DNA from: Nonomuraea guangzhouensis
GTDB taxonomy: Bacteria; Actinomycetota; Actinomycetes; Streptosporangiales; Streptosporangiaceae
DNA: 64,000 nucleotides
Assembly (NCBI RefSeq): GCF_019396345.1
Contig: NZ_JAHKRM010000001.1
Coordinates: 124,001 to 188,000 of the forward strand
Reading direction: 5' to 3'
Part shown: one piece after another, positions 37,694-46,347 of the stretch
Layout of the letters: each line of letters opens with the position of its first letter
Numbering within the stretch: the stretch's first letter is position 1
The notes under the pieces: generated by a model
The model's input: only the letters and a program-made list of their open reading frames with translations
Told to the model about the DNA's origin: nothing
Databases searched by the model: none
Program-made: the position numbers and the translations under genes

Positions 37694-39070
37694 GTGAGCG
37701 AGCGAGGTCTTCCACAACCCGGACCACTGTCCGTCGACGAGCTGCGTGACGAGGTGGCCGCCGGGCGGGTCGACACCGTGCTGCTCGCGATCGCCGACAT
37801 GCAGGGCCGGCTGCAGGGCAAGCGACTGTCGGCGCGCTATTTCCTGAACGAGGTGCTCGGGCACGGCTCCGAGGGCTGCAACTACCTGCTCGCCGTGGAC
37901 GTCGACATGAACACGGTCGACGGCTACGCGATGTCCTCCTGGGACCGCGGCTACGGCGATTTCGTGATGAAGCCCGATATTTCCACGTTGCGGTGGGTCC
38001 CGTGGCAGGAGGGGACCGTCATGCTCATGGCCGACCTGGCCTGGGAGAACGACGAGGACGTGACCGCCTCGCCGCGGCAGATCCTGCGCCGCCAGCTCGC
38101 CCGGCTCGCCGACCGCGGCCTGGCCGCCTTCGTCGGCACCGAGCTGGAGTTCGTGGTGTACGAAGACAGCTACGAGGACGCGTGGAAGCGCGGCTACCGC
38201 GACATGACCCCCGCGAACCTCTACAACGTCGATTACTCCCTCATCGGTACGGCCCGCATCGAACCCCTCCTTCGCCGGATAAGGCGGGACATGGAGGGAG
38301 CTGGGCTGTACGTCGAGTCCGCCAAGGGCGAGTGCAACCTGGGCCAGCACGAGATCGCCTTCCGCTACGACGAGGCGCTGAAGACCTGCGACAACCATTC
38401 CATCTACAAGAACGGCGCCAAGGAGATCGCGGCTCAGGAGGGCAAGTCGATCACCTTCATGGCCAAGCCGAACGCCCGCGAGGGCAACTCCTGCCACATC
38501 CACATCTCGCTGTGGAGCGCGGACGGCGTCTCGGCCATGGCGGGCGACGGCCCGCACGGGCTCTCCGAACTCGGCGCCCGCTTCATCGCCGGGCAACTGG
38601 CCCACATGCGTGAGCTCACCCTCTTCTACGCCCCGAACATCAACTCCTACAAGCGCTACGTCCCCGGCAGCTTCGCCCCCACGGCCGTCAAGTGGGGCGT
38701 GGACAACCGCACCTGCTCGCTCCGGCTCGTCGGCCACGGGCAGTCGCTGCGGATCGAGAACCGGGTGCCGGGCGGCGACGTGAACCCCTACCTCGCGGTC
38801 GCGGCGCTGATCGCGGCCGGGCTGCACGGCATCGACGAGGAACTGTCGCTGGAGGACGCGTTCGAGGGCAACGCCTACGAGTCCGGCGCCGAGACCGTGC
38901 CCCACACGCTGCGGGACGCGCTGGCGCTGTTCGAGGGGTCGAAGCTGGCGCGCGAGACGTTCGGCGACGACGTGGTGGCGCACTATGCGAACAACGCCCG
39001 GGTCGAGCTGGCCGCCTTCGACGCGGCGGTCACGGACTGGGAGCTGTTCCGGGGTTTCGAGCGGATGTGA
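37694..39070 (+). CDS. Glutamine-synthetase-like gamma-glutamylamide ligase (GlnA3/GlnA4 type)
   Basis: 458 aa, GTG start with a weak ribosome site. GS catalytic motifs: VGTELEFVVYED, ESAKGECNLGQHE, NSCHIHISLW, and NSYKRYVPGSFAPTAVKWGVDNRTCSLRLVG; the adenylylation loop of true GlnA is absent. Followed by aldehyde dehydrogenase, SDR and a gamma-glutamyl hydrolase, so I infer ligation of glutamate to a polyamine, ethanolamine or similar amine, as described for streptomycete GlnA3 and GlnA4. Which amine is used cannot be read from the sequence. Confidence 0.88.
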   Translation: MSERGLPQPGPLSVDELRDEVAAGRVDTVLLAIADMQGRLQGKRLSARYFLNEVLGHGSEGCNYLLAVDVDMNTVDGYAMSSWDRGYGDFVMKPDISTLRWVPWQEGTVMLMADLAWENDEDVTASPRQILRRQLARLADRGLAAFVGTELEFVVYEDSYEDAWKRGYRDMTPANLYNVDYSLIGTARIEPLLRRIRRDMEGAGLYVESAKGECNLGQHEIAFRYDEALKTCDNHSIYKNGAKEIAAQEGKSITFMAKPNAREGNSCHIHISLWSADGVSAMAGDGPHGLSELGARFIAGQLAHMRELTLFYAPNINSYKRYVPGSFAPTAVKWGVDNRTCSLRLVGHGQSLRIENRVPGGDVNPYLAVAALIAAGLHGIDEELSLEDAFEGNAYESGAETVPHTLRDALALFEGSKLARETFGDDVVAHYANNARVELAAFDAAVTDWELFRGFERM

Positions 39071-40419
39071 GCAAGATGCTGATCGTCAATCCGGCGACGG
39101 AGGAAATCCTCGCCGACATGGAACTGGCCGACGCGGCCGAGGTCGACCGGGCCGTGGAGCGTGCCAGGCGGGCCTATGAGAGCTGGCGCGACGTGGCGCC
39201 CGGCGACCGGGCGCGGCTGCTGCGCCGCTTCGCCGACCTGGTGGACCAGCACCGCGAGGAGCTGGCCCTGCTGGAGCTCACGAACTCCGGCCACCCGATC
39301 GGCAACGCCCGCTGGGAGGCGGGCGCGGTACGCGACGTGCTGCACTTCTACGCCGGCGCGCCCGAACGCAACCACGGCAAGCAGATCCCGGTGCCCGGCG
39401 GCGTGGACATCACGTTCCAGGAGCCGCTGGGCGTGGTGGGCGTGATCGTGCCGTGGAACTTCCCGATGCTGATCATGAGCTGGGGCGTCGCCCCGGCACT
39501 CGCGGCGGGCAACACGGTGATCGTCAAGCCCGCCGAATGGACCCCGCTGACCGCACTGAGGCTGGCCGAGCTGGCCCTCGCCGCGGGCCTCCCCGAGGGG
39601 GTGCTCCAGGTGCTGCCTGGGGCAGGGGAGGTGGCGGGGGCCCACCTGGTCGAGCATCCGGGGGTGGCCAAGATCGTGTTCACCGGCTCGACCGAGGTGG
39701 GCAAGCAGATCGCCGCCAAGGCGGCCGCCCAGGTCAAGCGCATCACCCTCGAACTAGGCGGCAAAAACGCAAATATCGTATTTGCGGACTCTGATCTCGA
39801 AAAAGCGGCGAAAACCGCACCGTATGCCGTCTTCGATAACTCCGGCCAGGACTGCTGTGCCCGGTCGCGGATCCTGGTGCAGGCCGAGGTCTACGACGAG
39901 TTCCTGGAGCGGCTGGTGCCGGCCGTGCGGAACGTCAAGGTCGGCGACCCGCTCGACGAGAGCACCGAGATGGGCCCGCTGATCAGCGCCGAACATCTGG
40001 ACCGGGTGCGCGGCTTCATCGACGGCCCGCCGTACCTCCAGGGCGACTGCCCGCAGGGCAAGGGGTTCTGGTTCCCGCCCACGGTCCTGACGTCGGCGGT
40101 CACCGACCGGACGTTCACCGAGGAGATCTTCGGGCCGGTGGTGTCGGTGGTGCCGTTCGCGGACGAGGCGGAGGCCGTACGCATCGCCAACGACACGCGC
40201 TACGGCCTCAGCGGCTCCATCTGGACCCGCGACGTCGGCCGGGCGCTGCGCGTCGCGCGGGCCGTGGAGGCCGGCGCGCTGTCGGTGAACTCGCACTCGT
40301 CGGTCCGCCACTGGACGCCGTTCGGTGGCTTCAAGGAGTCCGGCCTCGGCCGGGAGCTGGGCCCGGACGCCCTCTCGGCGTTCACCGAGACCAAGAACGT
40401 CTTCATCTCAACGGAGTGA
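39067..40419 (+). CDS. Aldehyde dehydrogenase
   Basis: 450 aa from the GTG at 39067 overlapping the previous stop by GTGA (ATG at 39076 is an alternative). NAD(P)-dependent ALDH: VIVPWNFPMLIMSWGVAPALAAGNTVIVKPAEWTP, GSTEVGKQI, general-base Glu in LELGGKN and catalytic Cys in NSGQDCCARSR; EIFGPVVSVVPF and NSHSSVRHWTPFGGFKESGLGRELG near the end. It would oxidise the gamma-glutamylated aldehyde (PuuC-like step). Codons around 39755-39850 are unusually AT-rich and contain a 19-bp palindrome. Confidence 0.93.
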   Translation: MSKMLIVNPATEEILADMELADAAEVDRAVERARRAYESWRDVAPGDRARLLRRFADLVDQHREELALLELTNSGHPIGNARWEAGAVRDVLHFYAGAPERNHGKQIPVPGGVDITFQEPLGVVGVIVPWNFPMLIMSWGVAPALAAGNTVIVKPAEWTPLTALRLAELALAAGLPEGVLQVLPGAGEVAGAHLVEHPGVAKIVFTGSTEVGKQIAAKAAAQVKRITLELGGKNANIVFADSDLEKAAKTAPYAVFDNSGQDCCARSRILVQAEVYDEFLERLVPAVRNVKVGDPLDESTEMGPLISAEHLDRVRGFIDGPPYLQGDCPQGKGFWFPPTVLTSAVTDRTFTEEIFGPVVSVVPFADEAEAVRIANDTRYGLSGSIWTRDVGRALRVARAVEAGALSVNSHSSVRHWTPFGGFKESGLGRELGPDALSAFTETKNVFISTE

Positions 40420-40423
40420 GCAC

Positions 40424-41188
40424 ATGCAGCGTTTGCACAACCGCGTCGCCGTGATCACCGGCGCGGGCGGCGGGATCGGGCTGGCCACCGCGCGCCGGTT
40501 CGCCGAGGAGGGCGCCAAGGTGGTCTGCGCCGACGTCGACGAGGAGGCGGGCACCAAGGCCGCCACCGAGGTGGGCGGGATCTTCGTCAAGGTCGACGTG
40601 ACCAGCGAGGAGGACGTCGTCCGGATGTTCCAGACGGCGTTCGACACCTATGGCTCCGTCGACATCGCCTTCAACAACGCGGGCATCTCGCCGCCCGACG
40701 ACGACTCGATCCTGGAGACCGGCATCGACGCGTGGCGCCGGGTGCAGGAGGTGAACCTGACCAGCGTCTACCTCTGCTGCAAGCACGCGATCCCGTACAT
40801 GCGGCGGCAGGGGAAGGGCTCGATCATCAACACCGCGTCGTTCGTGGCGGTGATGGGCTCGGCGACGTCGCAGATCTCCTACACCGCCTCGAAGGGCGGC
40901 GTGCTGGCGATGTCGCGCGAGCTCGGCGTCCAGTTCGCGCGTGAGGGGATCCGGGTGAACGCGCTGTGCCCCGGGCCGGTCAACACGCCGCTGCTGCGGG
41001 AGCTGTTCGCCAAGGACCCCGAGCGGGCGGCGCGGCGCCTGGTGCACGTGCCGGTGGGACGCTTCGCCGAGGCGTCCGAGATCGCGGCGGCGGTGGCGTT
41101 CCTGGCCAGCGACGACGCCTCGTTCATCACCGGCTCGGAGTTTCTGGTCGATGGGGGTATTTCGAGTGCGTACGTCACCCCGCTGTAG
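40424..41188 (+). CDS. Short-chain dehydrogenase (3-oxoacyl-ACP reductase-like)
   Basis: 254 aa, ATG with GGAG 8 nt upstream. Cofactor motif TGAGGGIG, NNAGIS, active-site Ser-Tyr-Lys (TASFVAVMGS...YTASKGG) and LCPGPVNTPLL. The CADVDEE segment after beta-2 has an Asp suited to NAD(H). SDRs of this type are common in streptomycete amine-catabolism clusters, where the substrate is unproven. Confidence 0.92.
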   Translation: MQRLHNRVAVITGAGGGIGLATARRFAEEGAKVVCADVDEEAGTKAATEVGGIFVKVDVTSEEDVVRMFQTAFDTYGSVDIAFNNAGISPPDDDSILETGIDAWRRVQEVNLTSVYLCCKHAIPYMRRQGKGSIINTASFVAVMGSATSQISYTASKGGVLAMSRELGVQFAREGIRVNALCPGPVNTPLLRELFAKDPERAARRLVHVPVGRFAEASEIAAAVAFLASDDASFITGSEFLVDGGISSAYVTPL

Positions 41189-41200
41189 GAAGGGGATGTC

Positions 41201-41890
41201 GTGAAGCGGCCTGTCATCGGGATCACGTCCTATGTGGAGCCTGCCCGGTACACCGTGTGGGACATGCCGGTCGCCCTGTTGCCGTACATGTACGTGGAAC
41301 AGGTGGTCCGGGCCGGTGGGCAGCCGGTGATCCTGCCGCCCGCCGGGGAGCCCGCCGAGCTGGTGGGACGGCTGGACGGGCTGATCCTGGCCGGTGGGGG
41401 CGACGTCTCGCCCGACCGGTATGGGCAGGAGCCGGATGAGCGGACCGGCTACATCCGGAAATTTCGGGATGCGGCGGAGTTTGCGGTGCTGGAGGCCGCT
41501 CTTGAGGCAGACGTGCCCTATCTCGGGATATGTCGGGGGATGCAGGTGCTCAACGTCGCGCTCGGCGGGACGTTGCACCAGCATCTGCCCGACGTGGTCG
41601 GACACACCGGGCACTCCCCCGCACCCGGCCAGTTCGGCCAGCTCCCCGTACGGCCCGTGGCGGGCACCCGCGTCGCCAAGGCGCTCGGGGCCGAGCCGGA
41701 GGACGTGCCGCACTACCACCACCAGGCCGTCGACCGGCTCGCTCCCGGGCTGACCCTGGCCGCCGTGGCCGATGACGGCACGGTCGAGGCGGTGGAGCTG
41801 GAGTCCCGGACGTTCGCCGTGGCCGTGCAGTGGCATCCGGAGGCGGCGAAGGACTGCGCGCTGTTCGAGGCACTCGTCGCCGCCTGCTGA
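41201..41890 (+). CDS. Gamma-glutamyl-gamma-aminobutyrate hydrolase family protein (PuuD-like)
   Basis: 229 aa, GTG with AGGAAGGGG upstream. Class-I glutamine amidotransferase fold: nucleophile Cys in YLGICRGMQVLN, and His-Glu in VQWHPEAAKD; N-terminal RPVIGITSYVEPARYTVWDMP is typical of peptidase C26. It would release glutamate from the gamma-glutamylated acid, ending the pathway begun by the GS-like ligase. Confidence 0.92.
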   Translation: MKRPVIGITSYVEPARYTVWDMPVALLPYMYVEQVVRAGGQPVILPPAGEPAELVGRLDGLILAGGGDVSPDRYGQEPDERTGYIRKFRDAAEFAVLEAALEADVPYLGICRGMQVLNVALGGTLHQHLPDVVGHTGHSPAPGQFGQLPVRPVAGTRVAKALGAEPEDVPHYHHQAVDRLAPGLTLAAVADDGTVEAVELESRTFAVAVQWHPEAAKDCALFEALVAAC

Positions 41891-41980
41891 ACGCTCGAGC
41901 CCTGCCGCAGTGAAATGGCACAATCCGTACGCGACAACTCCCCCATAACGGCACTAGGCTTGCCGCATCACCGACGAACC

Positions 41981-42164
41981 TGTGCGGGAGAGCGTCCTGG
42001 CATCCGGCCAGGGCCCCTGAAGGAGCAAGCCCTCCCCGCGAACCTCTCAAGGCAAAGGACCGCACGGACGAGGTGTCCTCTGGAAAGCAGGCCTGGTGGC
42101 CTCGCCGAAGGTGAAAGTCCGGCAAAATCCGGGCGAAGCTCTCAGGCACCGATGACAGAGGGGG
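41981..42164 (+). ncRNA. Tandem glycine riboswitch upstream of gcvT
   Basis: Two consecutive glycine aptamers. The first runs 41981-42066, closed by P1 TGTGCGG/CCGCACG, and contains GGGAGAG, CTGAAGGAGCAA and CCTCTCAAGGCAAAGGACCG. The second (about 42074-42164) is closed by CCTCTG (42077-42082) with CAGAGG (42156-42161) and contains GCCGAAGGTGAAAGTC and GAAGCTCTCAGGCACC. Both show the conserved core of the class. It lies in the 311-bp gap before gcvT, and the second aptamer ends about 37 nt before the start codon. Induction of glycine cleavage by glycine is expected. A candidate -10 TAGGCT lies at 41955-41960. Confidence 0.92.
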
Positions 42165-42201
42165 AGGATCCTTGCATCCGATCCTGCCCTGAGGTGTGCA
42201 T

Positions 42202-43287
42202 ATGTCCCGACCCACACCGCTTCGAGACGTCCATGAGAGCCTCGGCGCGACACTGACCGACTTCGCCGGGTGGCTGATGCCGCTCCGCTACGGCAGCGAG
42301 TCCGCCGAGCACAACGCCGTCCGCCAGGCGGCCGGGCTGTTCGACCTCTCCCACATGGGCGAGATCTTCGTGACCGGGCCGCAGGCCGGCGAGGCGCTCG
42401 ACTACGCGCTGGTGGGACACCTGTCGGCACTCGCGTCCGGCCGGGCCCGCTACACCATGATCGTGAACGAGCGTGGCGGGGTGCTGGACGACCTGATCGT
42501 CTACCGGCTGGGGGACGAGGAGTTCATGGTTGTGGCTAACGCCTCCAACTATGAAAAAGTCGGGGAAGAGCTGAAAAATCGCGCCAAGTCGTACAACGCG
42601 GTGGTTGAGGATCGCTCGGAGCAGTACGCGCTGATCGCCGTACAGGGGCCGCGCGCGCAGGAGATCCTCGCCACGCTCACCGACGCCGACCTCGCCGGGC
42701 TGAAGTACTACGCGGGGCTGCCCGGTCTGGTCGACGGGCGGCAGGCGCTCATCGCGCGCACGGGCTACACGGGCGAGGACGGTTTCGAGCTGTTCGTGGC
42801 CAACCAGGACGCCGTGCCGCTCTGGCACGCGCTGACCGAGGCCGGCCGTACGTACGGGCTGCGCGCGGCGGGTCTGTCCAGCCGTGACACGCTCAGGCTC
42901 GAAGCGGGCATGCCGCTGTACGGCAACGAGCTCGGCGTCGAGCTGACCCCGTTCGACGCGGGGCTGGGCAGAGTGGTGAAATTCGACAAGCCGGGCGACT
43001 TCGTCGGCAGGTCGGCGCTGGAGGCGGTCAAGGACACGCCACCACGGCGCCGGCTCGTCGGCCTGGTCGCGCGGGGGCGCCGGGTGCCACGCCATGGATA
43101 CCCGGTGACCAAGGACGGCGCCGTCGTCGGCGAGGTCACCAGCGGGGCCCCCTCCCAGACTCTGGGCAAACCCATCGCGATGGCCTACGTCGACAGCGGG
43201 GTCGAGGCAGGTCTGGCCGTGGACATCCGGGGCAGCCATGAACCTATGGACCTCATTGAGCTGCCCTTCTACAGGAGGAACAAGTGA
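42202..43287 (+). CDS. gcvT: Glycine cleavage system aminomethyltransferase (T protein)
   Basis: 361 aa from the ATG at 42202 with GAGGTG upstream. Folate-binding T-protein signatures: [67 protein letters not shown]. It transfers the methylene group from the H-protein lipoyl arm to tetrahydrofolate, releasing ammonia. It overlaps gcvH by 4 bp. gcvP is not in the window. A short AT-rich patch (about 42530-42600) stands out. Confidence 0.95.
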   Translation: MSRPTPLRDVHESLGATLTDFAGWLMPLRYGSESAEHNAVRQAAGLFDLSHMGEIFVTGPQAGEALDYALVGHLSALASGRARYTMIVNERGGVLDDLIVYRLGDEEFMVVANASNYEKVGEELKNRAKSYNAVVEDRSEQYALIAVQGPRAQEILATLTDADLAGLKYYAGLPGLVDGRQALIARTGYTGEDGFELFVANQDAVPLWHALTEAGRTYGLRAAGLSSRDTLRLEAGMPLYGNELGVELTPFDAGLGRVVKFDKPGDFVGRSALEAVKDTPPRRRLVGLVARGRRVPRHGYPVTKDGAVVGEVTSGAPSQTLGKPIAMAYVDSGVEAGLAVDIRGSHEPMDLIELPFYRRNK

Positions 43288-43673
43288 GCAACATCCCAGA
43301 CGACCTGAACTACACCAAAGAGCACGAGTGGGTGGCCGGCGTCGACGACGGCATCACCGTGACCATCGGCATCACGGCCTACGCGGCCGAGGCGCTGGGT
43401 GATGTCGTCTACGTGCAGCTCCCCGAGGCCGGCTCGACCGTCGAGGCGGGCGACTCCGTGGGCGAGGTCGAGTCGACCAAGTCGGTGAGTGAGATCTACA
43501 CCCCCGTCGGCGGCGAGGTCGTCGAGGTCAACCAGGCCGTCGTGGACGACCCGTCGCTGGCCAACAGCGACCCCTACGGTGACGGCTGGATGTTCCGCGT
43601 GCGCGTGGAAGGCGACCCCGAGGACCTGCTCTCCGCCGAGGAGTACTCGGCGCTCACCTCAGGCGAGTCCTGA
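43284..43673 (+). CDS. gcvH: Glycine cleavage system H protein
   Basis: 129 aa, GTG start with a perfect AGGAGG. Lipoylation site [16 protein letters not shown] with the modified Lys near residue 65, and N-terminal YTKEHEWV. Carries the aminomethyl intermediate between P, T and L proteins. Co-translated with gcvT. Confidence 0.96.
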   Translation: MSNIPDDLNYTKEHEWVAGVDDGITVTIGITAYAAEALGDVVYVQLPEAGSTVEAGDSVGEVESTKSVSEIYTPVGGEVVEVNQAVVDDPSLANSDPYGDGWMFRVRVEGDPEDLLSAEEYSALTSGES

Positions 43674-43680
43674 TCCACCC

Positions 43681-43704
43681 GCCGGGGTCCTGCCGGACCC
43701 CGGC
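43681..43704 (+). terminator. Rho-independent terminator or attenuator between gcvH and sdaA
   Basis: GCCGGGGTCC (43681-43690) and GGACCCCGGC (43695-43704) form a perfect 10-bp stem with a TGCC loop, followed by CTTTCT. It starts 8 bp after the gcvH stop and would limit read-through into sdaA. Confidence 0.75.
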
Positions 43705-43725
43705 CTTTCTGAAGGGCGCCCATCG

Positions 43726-45102
43726 ATGGCGATCAGCGTCTTCGACCTTTTCAAGATCGGCATTGGCCCGTCGAGCTCGCACACCGGCGGTCCCATGGCC
43801 GCCGCCCACCGGTTCGCCCGTGGCCTGCACGATGACGACCTGCTCGCGCGTACGGCCCGCGTCGAGGCGATCCTGTACGGCTCGCTCGGTCTGACCGGCA
43901 AGGGCCACGGCAGCGACAAGGCCGTCCTGCTGGGGCTGTCCGGCGAGAAACCCGAGCTGGTCGACGTGGACGGCATCGACGCGCGCCTGGCCGAGATGCG
44001 CGAGTCCGGCACGGTCAAGCTGTACGGCACGCGGGAGATCCCCTTCGTCGTGGGCGAGGATCTCGTCTTCGAACGCAAGATCTCCCTGCCCGAGCACCCG
44101 AACGGCATGCGCTTCACCGCCTTCTCCGCCTCGGGCGAGACGCTGCGCGAGAAGGTCTACTTCTCGGTCGGCGGCGGCTTCGTGGTGGACGAGCAGGCCA
44201 CCGGCGCCGACCGCATCAAGCCCGACGACACCGTCCTGCCCTACCCCTTCACGACCGGGGAAGAGCTGCTCAAGCACTGCAGCAACACGGGCCTGTCCAT
44301 CTCCGCGCTGATGCTGGAGAACGAGCGGGCGTTCGGCCGCTCCCCCGAGGAGATCCGCGCCGAGATCCTGCACCTGTGGCGGGTCATGTGCGAGTGCGTC
44401 GAGCGCGGCATCGCCAAGGAGGGCGTCCTGCCGGGCGGCCTGAAGGTCAAGCGCCGCGCGAACCGCCTGCACCGCCGCCTGCAGACGGAGGCGCCGGAGA
44501 CGGACCCGCTGCACGCCATGGACTGGGTGTCGCTGTTCGCGCTGGCGGTCAACGAGGAGAACGCGGCGGGCGGGCGCATCGTCACCGCCCCCACGAACGG
44601 CGCCGCGGGCATCATCCCCGCCGTCCTGACGTACTACTCCCGGTTCATCCCGCACGCCGCCGACGACGGCATCGTCCGCTTCTTCCTCACCGCGGCGGCG
44701 ATCGGCGTCCTGTTCAAGGAGAACGCCTCGATCTCGGGCGCCGAGGTCGGCTGCCAGGGCGAGGTCGGCTCGGCCTGCTCCATGGCCGCCGCGGGCCTCA
44801 CCGAGGTCCTGGGCGGCACGCCCGAGCAGGTGGAGAACGCGGCGGAGATCGGCATCGAGCACAACCTGGGCCTGACCTGCGACCCGATCGGCGGCCTGGT
44901 CCAGATCCCGTGCATCGAACGCAACGCGGTGGCCTCCATCAAGGCCATCGCCGCGGCCCGCATCGCCCTGCGCGGCGACGGCCAGCACTTCGTCGCCCTG
45001 GACAAGGCGATCAAGACGATGAGGGACACTGGCCGCGACATGCTCGACAAGTACAAGGAGACGTCGCGCGGCGGGCTGGCCGTCAATGTCATCGAGTGCT
45101 GA
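43726..45102 (+). CDS. sdaA: L-serine dehydratase, iron-sulfur type
   Basis: 458 aa, single-chain [4Fe-4S] type. N-terminal beta domain ([40 protein letters not shown]) and C-terminal alpha domain with [14 protein letters not shown], cluster Cys in [20 protein letters not shown] and [18 protein letters not shown]. Converts L-serine to pyruvate and ammonia. After the glycine-cleavage genes it completes a glycine to serine to pyruvate route, assuming glyA elsewhere. GAAGGG precedes the ATG. Confidence 0.94.
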   Translation: MAISVFDLFKIGIGPSSSHTGGPMAAAHRFARGLHDDDLLARTARVEAILYGSLGLTGKGHGSDKAVLLGLSGEKPELVDVDGIDARLAEMRESGTVKLYGTREIPFVVGEDLVFERKISLPEHPNGMRFTAFSASGETLREKVYFSVGGGFVVDEQATGADRIKPDDTVLPYPFTTGEELLKHCSNTGLSISALMLENERAFGRSPEEIRAEILHLWRVMCECVERGIAKEGVLPGGLKVKRRANRLHRRLQTEAPETDPLHAMDWVSLFALAVNEENAAGGRIVTAPTNGAAGIIPAVLTYYSRFIPHAADDGIVRFFLTAAAIGVLFKENASISGAEVGCQGEVGSACSMAAAGLTEVLGGTPEQVENAAEIGIEHNLGLTCDPIGGLVQIPCIERNAVASIKAIAAARIALRGDGQHFVALDKAIKTMRDTGRDMLDKYKETSRGGLAVNVIEC

Positions 45103-45110
45103 GCGGCTGA

Positions 45111-45611
45111 TCAGCGGCGGACGTGGACCCGGACCACGGTGCCGACCTCGTCGTCGCGGACCTCGCGGCGGATGCGGCCGACGATCTCCTTGTCCAGTTT
45201 GTGGACCACCGCGCCGACGTCGGCGGAGGAGGGGCAGCTGAGGGAGATGCGCAGGCGGGCCGCGTCGCCGACCACGCGGGCGCTGGCCCGGGTCAGGCCG
45301 TCGATGTCCTTCAGGCCGATGCAGAGCATGGCCGTGCCCGTGCCGTTGCGGACGCCGTGGCGGCCCCAGCCCAGGCAGAGCATCAGCCAGCGGAACGCGG
45401 CCAGGGCGAGCACCAGCATGACGAACGCCCCCGCCCACAGGGCCCACGGCTGGTCGGCGATGGCCTCGGCGGTGCGATCCGGCAGGACCTTTCCGCGTGG
45501 CGACAGGCCCGGCAACTTGTCCTCGCCCCGTAGCCAGGCGTAGCCGCCCAGGACCACCAGCAGCGCGCCGACCACGGCCAGGCCGATCCGGTTGCCCGAG
45601 TACTGCCGCAT
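45111..45611 (-). CDS. AmaP-like alkaline-shock membrane anchor protein
   Basis: 166 aa. Two transmembrane helices (GNRIGLAVVGALLVVLGGYAWL and LWAGAFVMLVLALAAFRWLML), then a ~80-residue domain resembling Asp23/AmaP (CIGLKDIDGLTRASARVVGDAARLRISLSCPSSADVGAVVHKLDKEIV). Start shares one base with the upstream stop (TGATG). In actinobacteria such proteins tether Asp23/Gls24 envelope-stress proteins; no Asp23 gene is adjacent here. Confidence 0.7.
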   Translation of the reverse strand: MRQYSGNRIGLAVVGALLVVLGGYAWLRGEDKLPGLSPRGKVLPDRTAEAIADQPWALWAGAFVMLVLALAAFRWLMLCLGWGRHGVRNGTGTAMLCIGLKDIDGLTRASARVVGDAARLRISLSCPSSADVGAVVHKLDKEIVGRIRREVRDDEVGTVVRVHVRR

Positions 45612-46210
45612 CACAGCCCCTTCCGGCGCAGCCGTACGATGACCTCGGCCGCGGCCAGGGTGCCCACGCTCGCCAGCCGGTCGCCGACCGCGCTGCCGAC
45701 CTGTCTGAGCATCGAGCCGGAGCTCTCGGGGCCGGTGAAGACCCGGACCTCGATCGTGCGCCTGCGCAGCCGTACCCGGGCCCGTTCCACGCCCTCGACC
45801 TCCTGGGCGACGGCCCGCAGCGTACGGCGGAGGCCGACCCGGGTGATGCCGATGACGATCAGCGGGTCGGACGTCTCGACCGGCACGAGCCTGGACCGGC
45901 CGGGTACGGCGGCCAGCAGCAACAGCACGGCACCCGCGCCCACCGTCAGCAGGGCCGGCAGCGACAGTTCGGCCCAGGCGCGATGGGCCGCGAACTCGAG
46001 GAGGCGGGACACCGGCAGCCAGCCGAGCGGCCTGCCCAGCAGGGCGGACACCACCTCGGCGGTGGTGAGCCCGAGCCCGGCGGTCACCGCGAACGCCACG
46101 ACGGCCCCGGCGGGCGTGCGCGCCGGTCTGAGCACCCGGCCCGACCTGCGCAGCGGGCTCTCCTGCGCGACGATCCCGGCGCCGGACAGTATCTGCTGGA
46201 GGGCGGTCAT
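45611..46210 (-). CDS. DUF6286-like membrane protein
   Basis: 199 aa from the ATG at 46210 (upstream in-frame ATGs are possible). One or two hydrophobic segments (TPAGAVVAFAVTAGLGLTTAEVVSALL and LSLPALLTVGAGAVLLLLAAVPG), then a small alpha/beta domain ending VRVFTGPESSGSMLRQVGSAVGDRLASVGTLAAAEVIVRLRRKGL. This is the usual partner of the AmaP-like gene. Function unknown; cell-envelope stress is inferred from linkage. Confidence 0.65.
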   Translation of the reverse strand: MTALQQILSGAGIVAQESPLRRSGRVLRPARTPAGAVVAFAVTAGLGLTTAEVVSALLGRPLGWLPVSRLLEFAAHRAWAELSLPALLTVGAGAVLLLLAAVPGRSRLVPVETSDPLIVIGITRVGLRRTLRAVAQEVEGVERARVRLRRRTIEVRVFTGPESSGSMLRQVGSAVGDRLASVGTLAAAEVIVRLRRKGL

Positions 46211-46347
46211 CACACCGCCAGAGGTACACGGACCGGGCATCCCCCGGACCATTCCCCCGCCGCCGGTTTGCCGGATCATTACGGGAGGCGCAAATAAGAT
46301 GAACCACCCTCATATTCAACTGCCCGATATGCCGTTAAGCTGCCGGT

